From Plazaster borealis (Eukaryota; Echinodermata; Asteroidea; Forcipulatida; Labidiasteridae), in contig CM037473.1 in the NCBI GenBank assembly GCA_021014325.1, positions 22,372,822 to 22,436,821 on the forward strand: a stretch of DNA of 64,000 nucleotides, given 5' to 3'. The notes beneath the pieces were generated by a model. The model had not been told where the DNA came from. It made no database searches and saw only the letters and a list, made by a program, of their open reading frames with translations. A program made the translations under genes and the position numbers. How positions within the stretch are numbered: the first letter of the stretch is position 1; each line of letters opens with the position of its first letter. Below, in pieces: positions 25,801-40,800 of this stretch.

Positions 25801-28800
25801 ACATTCCAACCCCAGACTGAACACAATGTTGCTATGTCACATGGTTTGAGGCAAGCTTTTACATAGCAACCTCAAGATGGATTTGATGAACTTTATATTC
25901 AGAGTGAAACTAATATTTGTGTGGGGACAATTACCAATCCTGTAACTGGTAATATAAATTATATATTTTAAGTAACTAAACATTTCTATTAAAATAAAAA
26001 CAATATTGGCAACTTTATGTTGGTATCAGGGCCCAATTTCATAGAGCTGCTTAAGCAGAAAATATTGCTTAGAAAAAAGGAGCAGGATACCAGTCACAGA
26101 TGCATACATGATAAGATATTTTGGCTGGTAACCTTAATTTGGTAATTTTGTTGTGCTTAGCAACATTTTGAGCTCAATCAGCTCTATGTAATTGGGCCCA
26201 AGAAGGTAGAACCTAGACAATGTTTGCATTAAAACCTCATCTCTAATGATAATCATTTCCATGTTTTTTGTTTTTTAAACCCAAAGCAATTTAAAACAAA
26301 CATTATTATACCTGCATCCGTTGTAAATCTTGCAGCTGTCTTCAATGTAACTATGGTAACCGCACATTCTGGAACATTTGGCCATGTCATGTGACCTGAC
26401 AGATCAGTCAGGTCAAGGGTCAGGTCAAAGGGCAAGCAGAATTGTTGGAAGAAACTTTTACTTGGTCTACAAGCAAAGAAAAACAAAAAAAATTGTTGAA
26501 AAATGTTCAGACAAAATGGGGATTTGGAACATTGTCACATATTTGCCACTCTCAATGAAATAAATGATGAATTTGTGAATTTGTGAATGGCTTGATGTTC
26601 CACACATGTCCTGGCAAATAATTTTTAAATAATAATAAAATTTAAATAATAAAAATTTTATTAAATAATAAAATTTAAATAAATTACTCATTAACACTGG
26701 CTCAAAGACAAATATCAAGTAATAAACCACAAACATACAACAATTGCTAAACTAGGAAAAATCATGTTTGTAACAAGTTCATAACTGATATCAAATAATA
26801 AACAACAAGGGAAACTGACTGGGTAAATTTTAAATGATTTAGGGTTGAACAAAGACAAATTGACCAGAGCGGGATTTGAACCAACGGCATCCAGTTGTAT
26901 GGCTTCTGACTGGCACCCCCAAACAAAGATATTGACAAAATAGGGAGACGGCAAACATAGGGCTAGATAGCTCAGCTGGTAGAGCGCCAGCACGTTAATC
27001 CAGAGGTCGTTGGTTCAAATACCACTCTAGTAAATTTTTCTTTGTTCAACCCCAAATCAGTTCATATAACTGATCGTACAACCGTGGTGTACTGATGTGC
27101 TCGGAGGACTAACTTATACTTACACTGCTTGTGCAGTTTCATGGTGTGTAACAGCTGGTCTAGTAGCAAGCGACACATTCTGCCTAGCTCTTCTCAGTTT
27201 GACATGTTCTTGAATTGTCCTCGCCCAGAACATTATCTCCTCATCATGATGTAGGATGTGACAATGTCTCAGTGCTATATCTGAATATATCCCCGCCTCC
27301 CGTAACTAATAGCAAGAAAAAAACCACATCCCACCTGTCATATAAAATACTTTGTAATAGACTGTGCAGCCTCGCTTAAATGCAAGCATTGGGACCACTT
27401 TAAGTATAGGACTTTGTTTACTTCATATGTAAGTGGGACCAACCTCGTTCCCAGGGGTGATCAATATCGCCACGCCAATTTTTCCTTGCTCGCTCATAAC
27501 CCCTGTAATCGGTTCATTAAAATGTGCTAGCATCTGGCACATTTTAATTAGGTCTGTGGCCGATCCACTCTATGCCCCCATTCAAGTATGGTAGCCCCAA
27601 AAGAGGCATCAAGTCAAAAAGCAACTGGTCCCCTCTCATTCTTCTTTGATCTTGTGACATATCTGTCTGTATGCAGTTTAGGGTGACCGTGTAAAAACAT
27701 GATTCAATTGAAATGGTATCGCGTCAAAATACTTGCATTTTTACTCGCGTGAACTAAACACCCGACAGTTTTTAACAAGCGTGCACGCAGAGCAGTCACT
27801 TTTGGTTAGCCAATCAGTGTTGTTTTTCAACACAGCCCTATCAGAGGTTAGTGACGAGAGGTATCGGTACGGCGCGCTGCCCATGGTAGCGAGGCTGAAG
27901 TGGGACATAAAAGGTCCCCAAAATTTGGCCAAGCATACCCATTTTTAAACAGTGCTTTTTGGTACACATTTACAATACTGTATGTCATTTTCATCACATG
28001 ACAATCCTGGCACAAGCTATCAAAGACAAATATGCTGCAATATATGATACTAAGTGGAAAGATCATCGCAAAACATAACATTTTTATCAGAAAGTGGCAG
28101 GTCACACATTCAAGTTCCTTTAACATTCTCAGAAATTACCAGGAAATACACTGGTTGAAATATCATTTCAAAACATACAAGTTCCTGTAACATTCTCAAT
28201 AATTTTTTGGGGAAAAGCAAAACATAAAGTACAAATTTAACAGCTAATATTTTCCAGGAGATTCTTTTGTGAATCTAGATGTACAAAACATATCATTAAC
28301 AAAATTATAAATGACAAAAACAGAAAAAGTAGATATACACATGGTGTTACTGCAAACCGAATATACATTGATACCTCACCATGCAACGCCTCAAAACCTA
28401 TAGACAAAACAGAGTTTTAAAATGAGTCTATAATTTCAAAATGTCACAGGATTAACTTCACTCTCTTCAATATAACTCAATGCAGTCAATGTATATGCCG
28501 ACATTCATTTCAAGTGTAAATGGATTAAGATGAGATCAAGCAAAGGGTTTACCTGTAGAGATACAGATATGTCTGTCAGTGAAAGTAACTTGTCTGACTG
28601 TAAGTTGTTCATTTGTACATCTGGAGAAAAAACACAACACAATGTAAAAACATTGTTATACTCAACATTCAATTGTCCCCTATTTATTTATTAGTATTAT
28701 TATTTATTTGACCTCTACAAATACAAGTACATCAAAAGCACAGCAAAAGTGTAACGATGACACAAAGAACCAATCAAAATAATAATGAACACAATAAATA

Positions 28801-31800
28801 TTCAAGCAAAAAGCACACAATAATTATACAAAAACAACTAACAGAACATGATCAGGAGGGCAACTAGATGAGCAAAAAAATGAATGAATAGAAGAGGAGC
28901 ATGCAGGCAAGGGGAGTAAATCAACTGAGGGGAAACAACTGGACAAGCCAACAAAGTATGCAGCTTATGGCAACATCTATATCTTTACTCTGAGGTAGTA
29001 GATGAGTTCTTCTCAGAACTAAATATCTCCCGGTTTTCTGAAACTACTCTGCGGCAGTAGATAAATAGCAGGACAACTGCTTATTTGTTGAGAGGGTTAT
29101 TTGGTGACATGGCCACCAACCACTTATTATTTGGTAAGAGTCATTCCTGAGAAAAAGGCCTAGAACTAATGTAGGATCCAAATTTTAGGAGGCAGATATA
29201 TGTTGAAAACAAACAAACGGATAAGGGAACAGACCAAAGTTCCCGACATCTTTGAAACAGTATAAAAGAGAAAATGGAGTTGGGCAGGACACATAAGCCG
29301 CAAAACAGATAACAGTTGGAGCTCCGCAATCATCCACTGGACACCATATGGGAACAAACGGAATAGAGGGCGCCAGAGAAAAGATGGAGGGACGAGCTGC
29401 AACAATACTGGAGGACAGTCAATTGGTATCAACAAGCACAACATAGAGGCATTTGGAGATATCATGCCGGGCCTTCATCCAGCAGTGGATTGACAATGGC
29501 TGAAAAATCAAATCAAATTGATAATGACATTTCCATCTTTTGATAACCCCTGGAGTTATAGATTGCTTTTGGGAACAGTATCTTCAGAAATACATCAAAG
29601 AGCATGATTTGTTTGTACCTAAAGAAAGAAATGGTAACTCCTTTTCACCTGAAAGACATCAAAAAAGTTTGAATTTGGATAAGTCTGAAAAGTCTTGTAT
29701 CTCCTTGCATCTCTTGATAAACACTTGCTATGTTTCACCCTTAAGGCCTTGCCACACGTGGCAATTTTTACAGGCAACCCGGAGGCAACCAACTGCCCTG
29801 AATGCAAAAGGAACACTTAGGCAATACAACATAAATTTTACTGACAGCATCTTACAGTAAATCCACAAGACAATTATGTGAAGATGAAAGTATGAATGTT
29901 TTTCTTCTTAGGGATTGCCTGGAACTGGTTGCCTGTAAATTGCCCCGTGTGACATGGCCCTCACTCCCTTGGCCCACTTGCCCTCAGGCGACCTCAATCC
30001 TCCACTCTATGGTCACTCAAAACCAACATGTTTCGGTATTCCTGGCCCAGTGATAAGCAATTGTCAGTTTGGCTAACAGTCCTAAATCCCCTGCAATCAT
30101 ACAACTTTCTAAAGAGGATTTGCGAGGAGAAAAATGAATAGAACATTTATTCTGAATGTACCTGTGAGTTTCATCAAACATGAGACGGCTGGCAAGAGAA
30201 TGTCCTTTGCTTTGGTGCAGGCTATCAATTTGTCACAGTTGATATCAGCCGTGAGTAATAACTGCTTAGTTTTCAAACTCAGACATCTAGTTCATACACA
30301 CACAAAAACCAAAACAACAATGTGAAAATTGTTAGTTAATAGGCCAAGTGGTTTTTCTTAAAACAATTTTATGCATATTGTACTGCAGCTCAAATGAGGG
30401 ATCAAACTAGCTAACGGTTCAACCTTAGCTATCGGTTTAAAGGTATCGTACATGTTTGGTGATGACTCAAAACAAGTATTAGCACGGAGAGCTGTTGATA
30501 GTATAAAACATTGTAGGAAACGACTCCCTCTCAAGTAACGTAGTTTTTGAGAAAGAGGTAATTTCTCACTAAAATAAGAAAAACTTCTTGCAAGAAGTTT
30601 TTATTCCTATCTGAAAGCACCAAATTTGTCTAACAAAGGTGTTTTTTCTTTCATCATTTTCTTGCAACTTCGATGACCAATTGAGCCCAAATTATCACAG
30701 GCTTGTTATTTTATGCATATGTTGGGATACACCAAGTGAGAACACTGGTCTTTGAAAATTTCCAAATGTGTTCAGTGCCTTTAACCATAGCCGTGTCCTG
30801 GACCGATTAAATCCACCCAGTTTTTGGACTGTGTATAGACCTTATGCACATGACGTCAATTGAGTAAGGTGCCCTCGCCTAGAGGTCAAACTGTTCATTG
30901 GCCAATACTGTGCGCCACGCGTACAAATCTGTGCATTTCCATTGTTTCATCATCGGGCACTTCTAAGATGGCGGCTGGGTGAAGTCAATGCATAAGGTCT
31001 AGTGTTAGGGCCACTAAAATCAGCCCTATTTATAAGTTTTTAATGGTTACAACACACACATGTGACCTTAACGTGAATATTGAGAAACCTCAAGTAGTAA
31101 CAAAAACAAAAGTTTGGGAAGTCAGCTTTGAAGTTGTGTTTGCCTCAACTTCAGTCATTGTTTATAGAAATTTTATTTGCAATTTACAGCTTAAAATGCA
31201 TGGCATTACACATATTTAATACTGGGCAGGGTTAATCAATCATGTTTAGACTTCAACCTCTTTGTAAACTACCTTACTACTCCCCCCACCACAAAAAATG
31301 AAACAAACCCAAATTTATAGTATGATTTCTATTTGCCTAGGGGAAAGTACAAATGCGTGTAAGCATAATGGTGGCTTATTGATTTCTGTCTTTTGATTTT
31401 TTTTAGATTTATCTTTGGTTGAGAGGTCTAGAGAAAAAACAAATATTTAGGACAAAATTTGTTTGAACACAACTGTCGAAAAAAGCCACCAATTACTGTT
31501 GTAAAAAATAAAACATGTATACATCTACACTGATGAATTGCAAGCACATAAAATAAGTTTTAAACTCAGAAATCTTGCCTGACCTTTGTTCAGTTTGAAG
31601 CGTGACTTGGCAGTCAATGTCGTCAATCTGCAATTTGGCATCCTAAAGAGAGAGAAAGAAAAAAAACAGAACCGGAAATGTATTCATAACACTGCTGTTT
31701 TACGAGGGGCCTACTTCCAGACTCAACTCTTTTAAAACAGTATATCTACTTGACTCTTTACAGAGCAAAAACTGATTCCAAACAACCCGACTCATCAACA

Positions 31801-34800
31801 AAATTACTGTTTGACTTCTTGCAATACACATCATGGAAACTTACCCTGGGCAATTTCTGGACGATACTTCTTATCTTGTCATTGGTGGGTTTCTCCTGCT
31901 GGGCTGTTGAGGGATCTATAACTTCTACATTTCAACACATGAAAGGGAAACAAACTACAATAATTACAATTATTTACAACTGAGCTCAGTACACATTGGA
32001 GCTCTAATTCGCATCAATAGTAATCATGTGCCCGTGTTGCACTGTTAAGAAAATGGCACCCCGATCTTGGTCCTTTTTCAAACTGGTAGACGCCAGATTT
32101 CAGGCTAAATTGACAAAATTGAACCTGTTTGAACTACTCAAGTCACAAAATAGGGTCACTGCAATCGAAAAACAAGGTTATATTTTCAACGTTGTTGGCT
32201 TTGCAGCCCAAAATGTTGCACACGTATTCATGCAGGGATTTTGTACGTTGTTCATTTAATAAACGTGCTGCTTGTGATAGTTGAAGGTTTCATACAATTA
32301 TAGCCTTCAACTTCATGTTTTAATAGTTTAGGTAGAATTTGACAGCAATTTGAATTACGAGCTTCGTGACCGCTCACTCCTGTTTGATATTCGGCCCTGT
32401 AATGGTCTACATAATAATAATTTAATAAATATTAAATTCAGTTAAAGAAAATACAGAAGGCAGCGGTTTGGATTATGTTTTTGTGTGTTTCCTAAGAAAG
32501 TTTTCTTGATCTTCTGAATCCCTTAAAGGGTGTGTACAACATTGGTAAGAATGAAAATATAAATGCTTACAAACTTGCACATAACTCACATGGTATAAAG
32601 ATGGTCATGGTAGAAAACTTCCCTTGAAATAGTTTTGCTTGAAATGCCATAGTTTTTACGAAATAAGTAAAATAATAGTATTTATCCTGCAGGATAAATT
32701 CCGATGTTTGAAAAAAAGTTAAAACACATAAGGTTTTTTGTCACTGTTTTCTCATGACTCCGAAGACCGATTTAGCTTAAACTTTCACAGGTTTGTTATT
32801 TCATGTATATGTTGGGTCACATCAAGTGTGGATACAGGTCTTTGGCAATTACCAATGTTGTACACACCCTTTAAAAGGAGAACTTGTTTAATAATTGATC
32901 ATGTTGTTGTCAAAATCTGTGAGGTGTGGAACAACTTACCTTCAACTGCCGCCTTCTTTGGAAAAGTTGGAAGAATTTGCGTCAGGAAACCTGTGGAGAG
33001 ATATTTCACCATATAAATTGTTTCCCAAATTTTAAATACTTTGTTTTTTGAAAACTTTGTACTGAATCAATCTAGCACTTACCGTAAGATAACACATTTT
33101 TATGAAAATTGTTGTTTTGCTGTGATCTGAAATCAACTTACCATCATGTAAAGATACTCGTGGATTGCCAACATTTATTGAAATGCCCTGCGTCAAAACG
33201 AAACAATAATTTGTTATTAAACTTTTATTTAAATATCAAATAATAAACCACAAGGGAAACTGACTAGGTAATTTTTTTAAATGATCTGTACATCACCAGA
33301 AATACAATATTGGTACTATTTCTTTTTGCCAATGGAGACTACTTTTTTTCTCAAGGAAACTTAGAGGATCAAGGAGATTTTGAGAAAATCCTGAAAACAG
33401 GAAAAATCCTGAGAAAGGCACAGCTAATGAAATTGAAAATATGACAGATAATAAACTGACATCAATCAAATGTAAACATTAGCACCAGTACCATTAACGT
33501 ACACATCTTTCGAAGGTAAAAAATAATGAATTTAACAGGTAACAGGTAACATCTTAAGAGTGACTTACAACAAGCATCTTCAGAATTAAGTCTAGCTGTA
33601 TGGAGATCTTCAGACTGGTTGAGGCATGTGCAATATGAGACTGTTCACCTGCATCCTATAAAATGCACAATCAATATTTCAATCCATCATACTAAAATAT
33701 GTGACTCTGGCAAAACCCTTAAAGGCATCGTACACGTTTGGTAATGACTCTGAAAATTTATGGCAATAAAAACTTACTTGGTAAGAAGTACAGCAGCTTT
33801 GGATAGTATAATGCATTTTGTGAGACTTTTTACTTCGAAGGACTGCAGTTATTGAAAAATATATCACTTTATCCCCAAAATATTTTGAATATTGAGAGGT
33901 AATGCTTCTCAGAGTGTGTATTCCAATGCAGATTATTCTTCCTGCATGGACATAACCGCTCCAGATTTTCGGCAATATCTCAAAAACACTACCACCTTTT
34001 GAAATGAAACTTCCACAGGCTAGTTTTATGGTATATATCTACAACTATATAGGATTGAAACAAACAATAGGCTCCAATTACCAAACGTGTACGATGCCTT
34101 TAATGTTAACAAATTTTCAAAAGTGAAATTTTTGTGTTGATAAGGAAAGATACTGAATTCCAACCCCAGCTTTTTCATTCATTATGACCGAGAATGGTAT
34201 ATTTTTCACCCTAATAAGCTATTGTTTTTGTCATAATGGATGAAAAAGTGGCGGCTGAATTAATTGTCTTGATTGCTTTATCGGAACATAATAACGGACG
34301 ATTCCCCTGCACCTTATAAATAATATCAGTCAATCATTATAATCCTTATGAAGAAGAGCATTCAACGCAACGCAAACAGTGAAATGTGGCATTTCGTGGC
34401 CGAGTAGTTTAGCGAATCGGACTCAAGTTCTGGTGGCTGAGTCATCAGTGCTTGGGTTCAAATCCCTTCTCCCAGAGGTAACTTCTCTTCACCCAGAGGT
34501 AAACGGGTACCCGTGAGGGCAGAGATAGTTATTGTGATTGATTTAGCTTGGTGCGCTACATATTTGGCAGCACAGGCTGTATGGTTTTAGGAATTAAATA
34601 AATGGCCAAGTGACCAGGGGTAATAATGTTGGAGCGTCACTGAGTGACAGATTTGACCGCTATATAAGAAGCCACTATTATTATTAATATTATTATTAAA
34701 TTAATGTGAAACCATTATGTGAAACATCAAAATGTTCACGCGCTTGTTATGATTTCTACTTATGTTACAATGAGGTCAAAGGTCAAATACAGAAAAAGAT

Positions 34801-37800
34801 CACAAGTTCAAATGAGCAGAGAACCAGAAAAAAATATTGGCCTTATACCTGTTTGGCACTGCGGAGCATCCTGAAAGTTATCTGATCGACTTCTAGATCT
34901 GTTGAGATAACTCTGTAATGATAGACAAGAAATAAAAGTAAGTGATGTTTGAAGCTTTGCATGGTGTGGATAACAGAGAAGTAACTATTACTAGGAAACT
35001 TGCCGGTACAACCATGTGTAAATTTCTTATAGGAGGAATGTTAGCTCTGAAAAGAGCCAGAGCTGTTGTCTCAACGTCAGAACCCAGGCCTGATACTTTG
35101 TTTTTGTAAGAGCAAGGCAGTTTTTACTTAAAGGGTCTGTTAACGTTTGGTAATTACTCATAAAATTAATGGCAATAAAAACTTACTTGGTAAGAAGTAC
35201 AGCAGCTTCTGATAGTATAAAGCAATTTATGAAACATTTCACTTTTAAGTAATGTGGTTATGAAAAAATATATCAGTTTTTATCCAAACAAATTTGAATC
35301 TGAGAAGCGTTTCTGTCAGAAACGTTTCTCAGATGGTGTATTCCAATTGCAGATTATTCTTCATGCGTGGACATAACCGCTCCAGATTTTAAGCAACATC
35401 TCAAAAACGCAACCACGTTTTGAAATGAAATTTTCACAGGTTAGTTTTATGGTATATATCTACAACTAGATAGGATTGAAACAAACAGTCGGTTCCAATT
35501 ACCAAACAAATACAATCCCTTTAATAGTAAAGGGCTCTCCTATGAGGGAAATTTAAATTTCCACTGGAACATTTCAACGGGCATCAAGGCAATGACGCGG
35601 GCATGGAGGCTCCAAGTAAACTCTGTGAAAGATTTTCCGTAAAGTTAAAGGCATCGTACACGTTTAGTAATTGTCAAAGACCAGTGTTCTCACTTGGTGT
35701 ATCCCAACATATGCATAAAATAACAAGCCTGTGAAAATTTGGGCTCAATTGGTCATCGAAGTTGCAAGAAAATGATGAAAGAAAAAACACCCTTGTTGTA
35801 CAAATTTGTGTGCTTTCAGATGTAGCAATAAAAACTTCTTGCAAGAAGTTTTTATTATTTTAGTGAGAAATTACCTCTTTCGAGTCGTTTCTCACAATGT
35901 TTTATACTATCAACAGCTCTCTGTTGCTCGTTACCAAGTCAGTTTTTATGCTGATATATATTTTGAGTAATTACCAAACGTGTACAGTGCCTTTAAGTAG
36001 TAAAAGTGACATAGTGCTACTTGTCTTACTGCTCTGTGAGTGCTGTAGCGGCTAGGGATGTATTCTTGATGGTGGCATGAAGCAGGGAATCGGTTCCCAT
36101 GGCATTCAACAACATGATGTTAACTGCTTCAATGTTCAGACACATCATCTACATGTGATAAAGTGAAACAGGAAAGGCAACAATATTTAAAGATGAATTG
36201 AAGAAAGGAAAGCAAGTCGGGACACCATTAGTAATTCTTCCAGTAGACATGGGTGGTGGGGTTGGCGTAGTGGCATCTTTCCGCGGGCCTTCCACCTCTA
36301 GGACCCCGGTTCAAATCACACCAGGGGCACTATGTGAATTGGGTTTTCAGTCCCTACCTGATTGCGTGACTTTTCCCTGGAATAATTCTCTGGGTTTTTC
36401 CTCCCACATCTAAAACTAAAACTTCCTTCCTTGTCTTGTCTCCATTGGGTTCTTGGCTAGTATATGGGATTTGAGGCATTGCATGGTGAGGTATCAATGT
36501 ATATTCGGTTTGCGGTAACACCTTGTGTACATCTACTTTGTTGTGTAGATTTTGTTCTTTGAGAACTTGTCTTGCTATTTATTCTACTGCCGCGGAGTAG
36601 ATTTTCGGAATTCGGGAGACTATACTACTGCCGCGGAATAGATTTCGGAATTTGGGAGACTACTAAGTTCTGAAAAGAACTGTCCTACTTACTTATTAAC
36701 TACTACCTGGGCGGAAGGTAGGAAATCAGCCGGGACTACTACTTTCGCTTAGTGGATCGAGGGAACTTCTCGTTATTAACTTCACTGCTGCGGAGTGAGT
36801 TCTTAATTGGTCTCAACGTTTCGACTAGCTAGCTCTAATCATCTTCAGGAGATGGCTAGTATAGTAATTATCTCTGCTTTTCTGAGATTCTTTGGCTTTG
36901 CAACCAGAATTAATAAATGAAAATGAAATGAAATTGATAGAGAGCAGAAAGAAGACAAACACCGATAAAAAACAAGCAGTAATCAATAACTATAGCATTT
37001 CACTACAATTGGGTGCAGTGGTAAAAAGAAAAAAGCCATTTGTAAATAATGAATTTAAATCTTTCAAAGAAATTTACCTGGGAAATGAACCGGATAGCTG
37101 ATATGACATAGGTAGATCCCAGGAAGGAGGAACCTGGTCAAATGGAAAACAACAAAGTAACATTATACATAACCACATCCATGTGTTTTGACAGATATTT
37201 TATCAAAAATCCCAATTCGTAGCTCAAAGGCTAAAAGGGCAGTAATAAAATACAATTAACAGAATTCAACCCCTACCCTCCCAAATCCTGTTATATCCTC
37301 TTTGCCCAAATAAAGGATTCCGAAGGACTGAATACATAACAATTGTTTATCACCGATTCAGGCATTCCAATCTTACGTACGTCCAAACATGTTGGTGTGT
37401 AGTGACATATAGAAGAGGAAGAAATTGGAGGTGCATGTAGGTCACTTGTAGGCAACTGGGCCGATGGAGTAAGGGTTAAAGCGATTGTACAAGTTTGGTA
37501 ATTGGAACTCACTGTTTGTTTCAATCCTATTAGTAGTAGATATATACCATAAAACTAACCTGTGATGATTTCATTTCAAAAGGTGGTAGCGTTTTTTAGA
37601 TATTACTGAAAATCTGGAGTGGTTAGGTCCACGCAAGAAGAATAATCTGCAATTGGAATTTACACAATCTGAGAAACGTTACTGTCAGTAACGCTTCTCA
37701 GATTCAATTTTTTTGGGATAAAAAGTGATATCTTTTTCCATAACCGCAGTACTACTTCGAAGTGAAAAGATTCTCAAAATGCATTATACTATCCAAAGCT

Positions 37801-40800
37801 GCTGTAGGCCCTACTTCTTACCAAGTAAGTTTTTATTGCCATTAGTTTTCAGAGTCATTACCAAACGTAGGACCTACACCATATATTTGGTTTCTTTACT
37901 CAGACGACAAGATGTGTCATAGATCATTGAAAACTGATGGGTGAGGTCAGGTCATAAGTCATACATGGAGGTCACACACTGACTGACCTTTTTTGCCTGG
38001 TTTCTTGCTGGCTTTAGTATGTTGAGAGGACCGTTCCGTTTCACTGGGAGTTTCAGCACGCACTCTGACATCACCAAGATGGAGAACCATTCGATAGCTA
38101 AGAAACACCAAAGTAAACCATTGCTTCTTGATCTATATATTTACACAACAAAGAGTCTCCTCTTTTGGATTGGGTTCTTTAAAACACCATCAGAATTTAT
38201 CAGCTCACTTTTGTACACTAAATAGTAATATTGAATTAATTTGTATTCTATTTTAATATAATAATAATAATAGTTTTCTTATATAGCGCATTTTACAATA
38301 ATGTATCAATGCGCTTTACATTAGTGCCCTGGTCATTGTGCCAACATTCCTGTAATCTTTCTCAGCTCCCTGGGGAGTATACAGCCCCGGGCTGCTGTGG
38401 CGCTCCGAAGGCTTTTTCAAACCTCTAAAAGTTATTCATCCTGGCCATCATATGGTATGGTTGTGTTTGTATAAATGTATAACTCTTGTTAATTCAATTT
38501 TGGCAGAATAAAGCCCGGCTCATACTCCAAGTGAAAGCAAATTTTGGTGACGCAATAATCGGTATGACCTGTTTTTCCAATTGTGATGCAAGAGAATTTG
38601 CTTCGCTTTTGCTTTCGCGTAAGTATGAACCAAACTTAAAGAATAAGAAAATGAATGAGAATTGCTGATAAAGTAGCTGTCTTTGTATTCACATTTACTA
38701 CACTAATTTGTACACAGATGGGTGTACATGTACCATATAGACAGTAAATGCTATTGAAAACAATATTTCTGCTGGAATAACATCTAACTGTTTGGTTAGC
38801 AGCAACTATGATAAACCAATAAAGGTACTTTTGTAGTCTCTGAGAATTTTAAAGTCATTAATATACGCACCATGCTGAGAGAACTCACCTCTGATTGGGA
38901 TTGAACAGACGCCATGAAATCCATATATCATCAAAATCCTACATCGTGTACATGTGGGAAACAATGCAAAAATAATGCATTAATATTATTTGTAATAATG
39001 CAGTAGGGGAAGATGGATGGCAATGGGAAGATCTTGTTCTATAAAATGGGAATGTCAGTAGGAAAAACTTCCAGTACAAAACGGGAATGTAAATAATGGG
39101 ACAAACTTTCCTAAGAAATGGATTGCAATGGGAAGATCTTATTCTATAAAATGGGAATGTCAGTAATAAAAATTTCCGGTACAAAACGGGAATGTAAATA
39201 ATGGGAAGAACTTCCCTAGGAAAATCTCTTCCCATTATTGACTTTCCCATTTTGTACTGGATGTTTTTCCTACTGACATTCCCATTTTATTAAATAAGAT
39301 CTTCCCATTGCCATTTCTATTTCTTAGGGAAGTTCTTCCCAGTACTGACATTCCAACTTTGTATCGGAAGTTTTTCCTACTGACATTCCCATTATATAGA
39401 ATAAGATCTTCCCATTGCCTCCATTTCTTAGGGAAGTTCTTCCCATTATTGACATCCCCATTTTGTAACGGAAGTTTTTCCTAATGACGCTCCCATTTTA
39501 TTGAATAAGATCTTCCCATTGCCATTCCGATTTCTTAGGGAAGTTCTTCCCATTATCGACATTCCCATTTTGTACAGAAAATTTTTCCTGTTGACATTTC
39601 TTGTTTGTATGGTAAGTCAAAGGTGACCTTACACCAACAAAGAATTCTAGGCCTGCCTGTGGACAAGTACAATGTAAGAAAACCTCAGAGTAATGGTAAC
39701 AGAGTACGCAAAGATAATATGTGTCCATAAAACATGTACTATTTATAACCAAAACTGTGAGTGAATAAGCCAAAACAAATTATTAAGGCCTTATAACAAG
39801 ACACATATCATAGTCCCATACATAATAATCAAATACTACAACACTTTGAGAAAAAATGTAATAAACATGATGAATCATAAAAATATATCAATAACCTTGA
39901 GGCACAATGGCAAACATACATTGTACATCACATTGAGCATGTATACAAACATAACAAAGAGTATAACAACAACAAATCCAATTTTCTATAACTTCTCTTT
40001 TTTTTGGTTCATCTTAACTTAAAGCGCAGACTTCTCTGTGAATGTGATATGCGCTATACAAGAATGGTTCATTATTAACAAATTATACTACAAGAACTGG
40101 TGAGTGAGCTCAACAAAATGAGTTAAAGGTCACAAACCTATAAAAAACAAGAAACAGCATAAATTGTGAAGTATTGAAATGTAACAGATACATAGCAAAA
40201 CATGCACAAGTATATTCAGGAATTAAGGCATTGAAAAAGAAAAAGCAACAGAATTTATCATTACAAAATCACAATGTAAAAATGTAACAATACTCATTTA
40301 TAAGCAATATAATGTAAGTCAATTGTAGCATGGTAATATGATAAAATATCAGATCATTATCAAAAAACCTGGCAAGATTATCACAATATCAAGGTCCGGC
40401 AGTAATATCAACAACTTTATAGTTAGAATTCAATCAATAAACAGGTCCAGGTAAGGTTTGTTTTCTCAAAATACACTGACCATTCATTTTCATTTCAAGA
40501 CATTTATTTTCCACTGCAACAGAGAATCATCATAAAGAGCAGTAAGAGGTTAATTGGAAATGGGGGCATAGCCAGAAAAGCAACAGCTTGTGGTCGGTTT
40601 GCCCAGACAAACAAAAACAAAAATGGACTAACATTTAAAACAAGTACAGTGTGAGTAGGTTTGATACTTTTAATTAAGACAGAATCTATAGACTGTGTGA
40701 ACTAAAGTGGCTATAGAGGGATGCAACTTATTCAAAATGAATTTCCTCTATGGTAGGACCAATAAAAATTGAATTGAATTGAATTGAATACAGAGGACAA

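Noticed and set aside
26962..27036. A functional tRNA gene
   Set aside because: Box A is perfect, but box B and the acceptor stem are degraded, a SINE body follows and an inverse copy abuts it.
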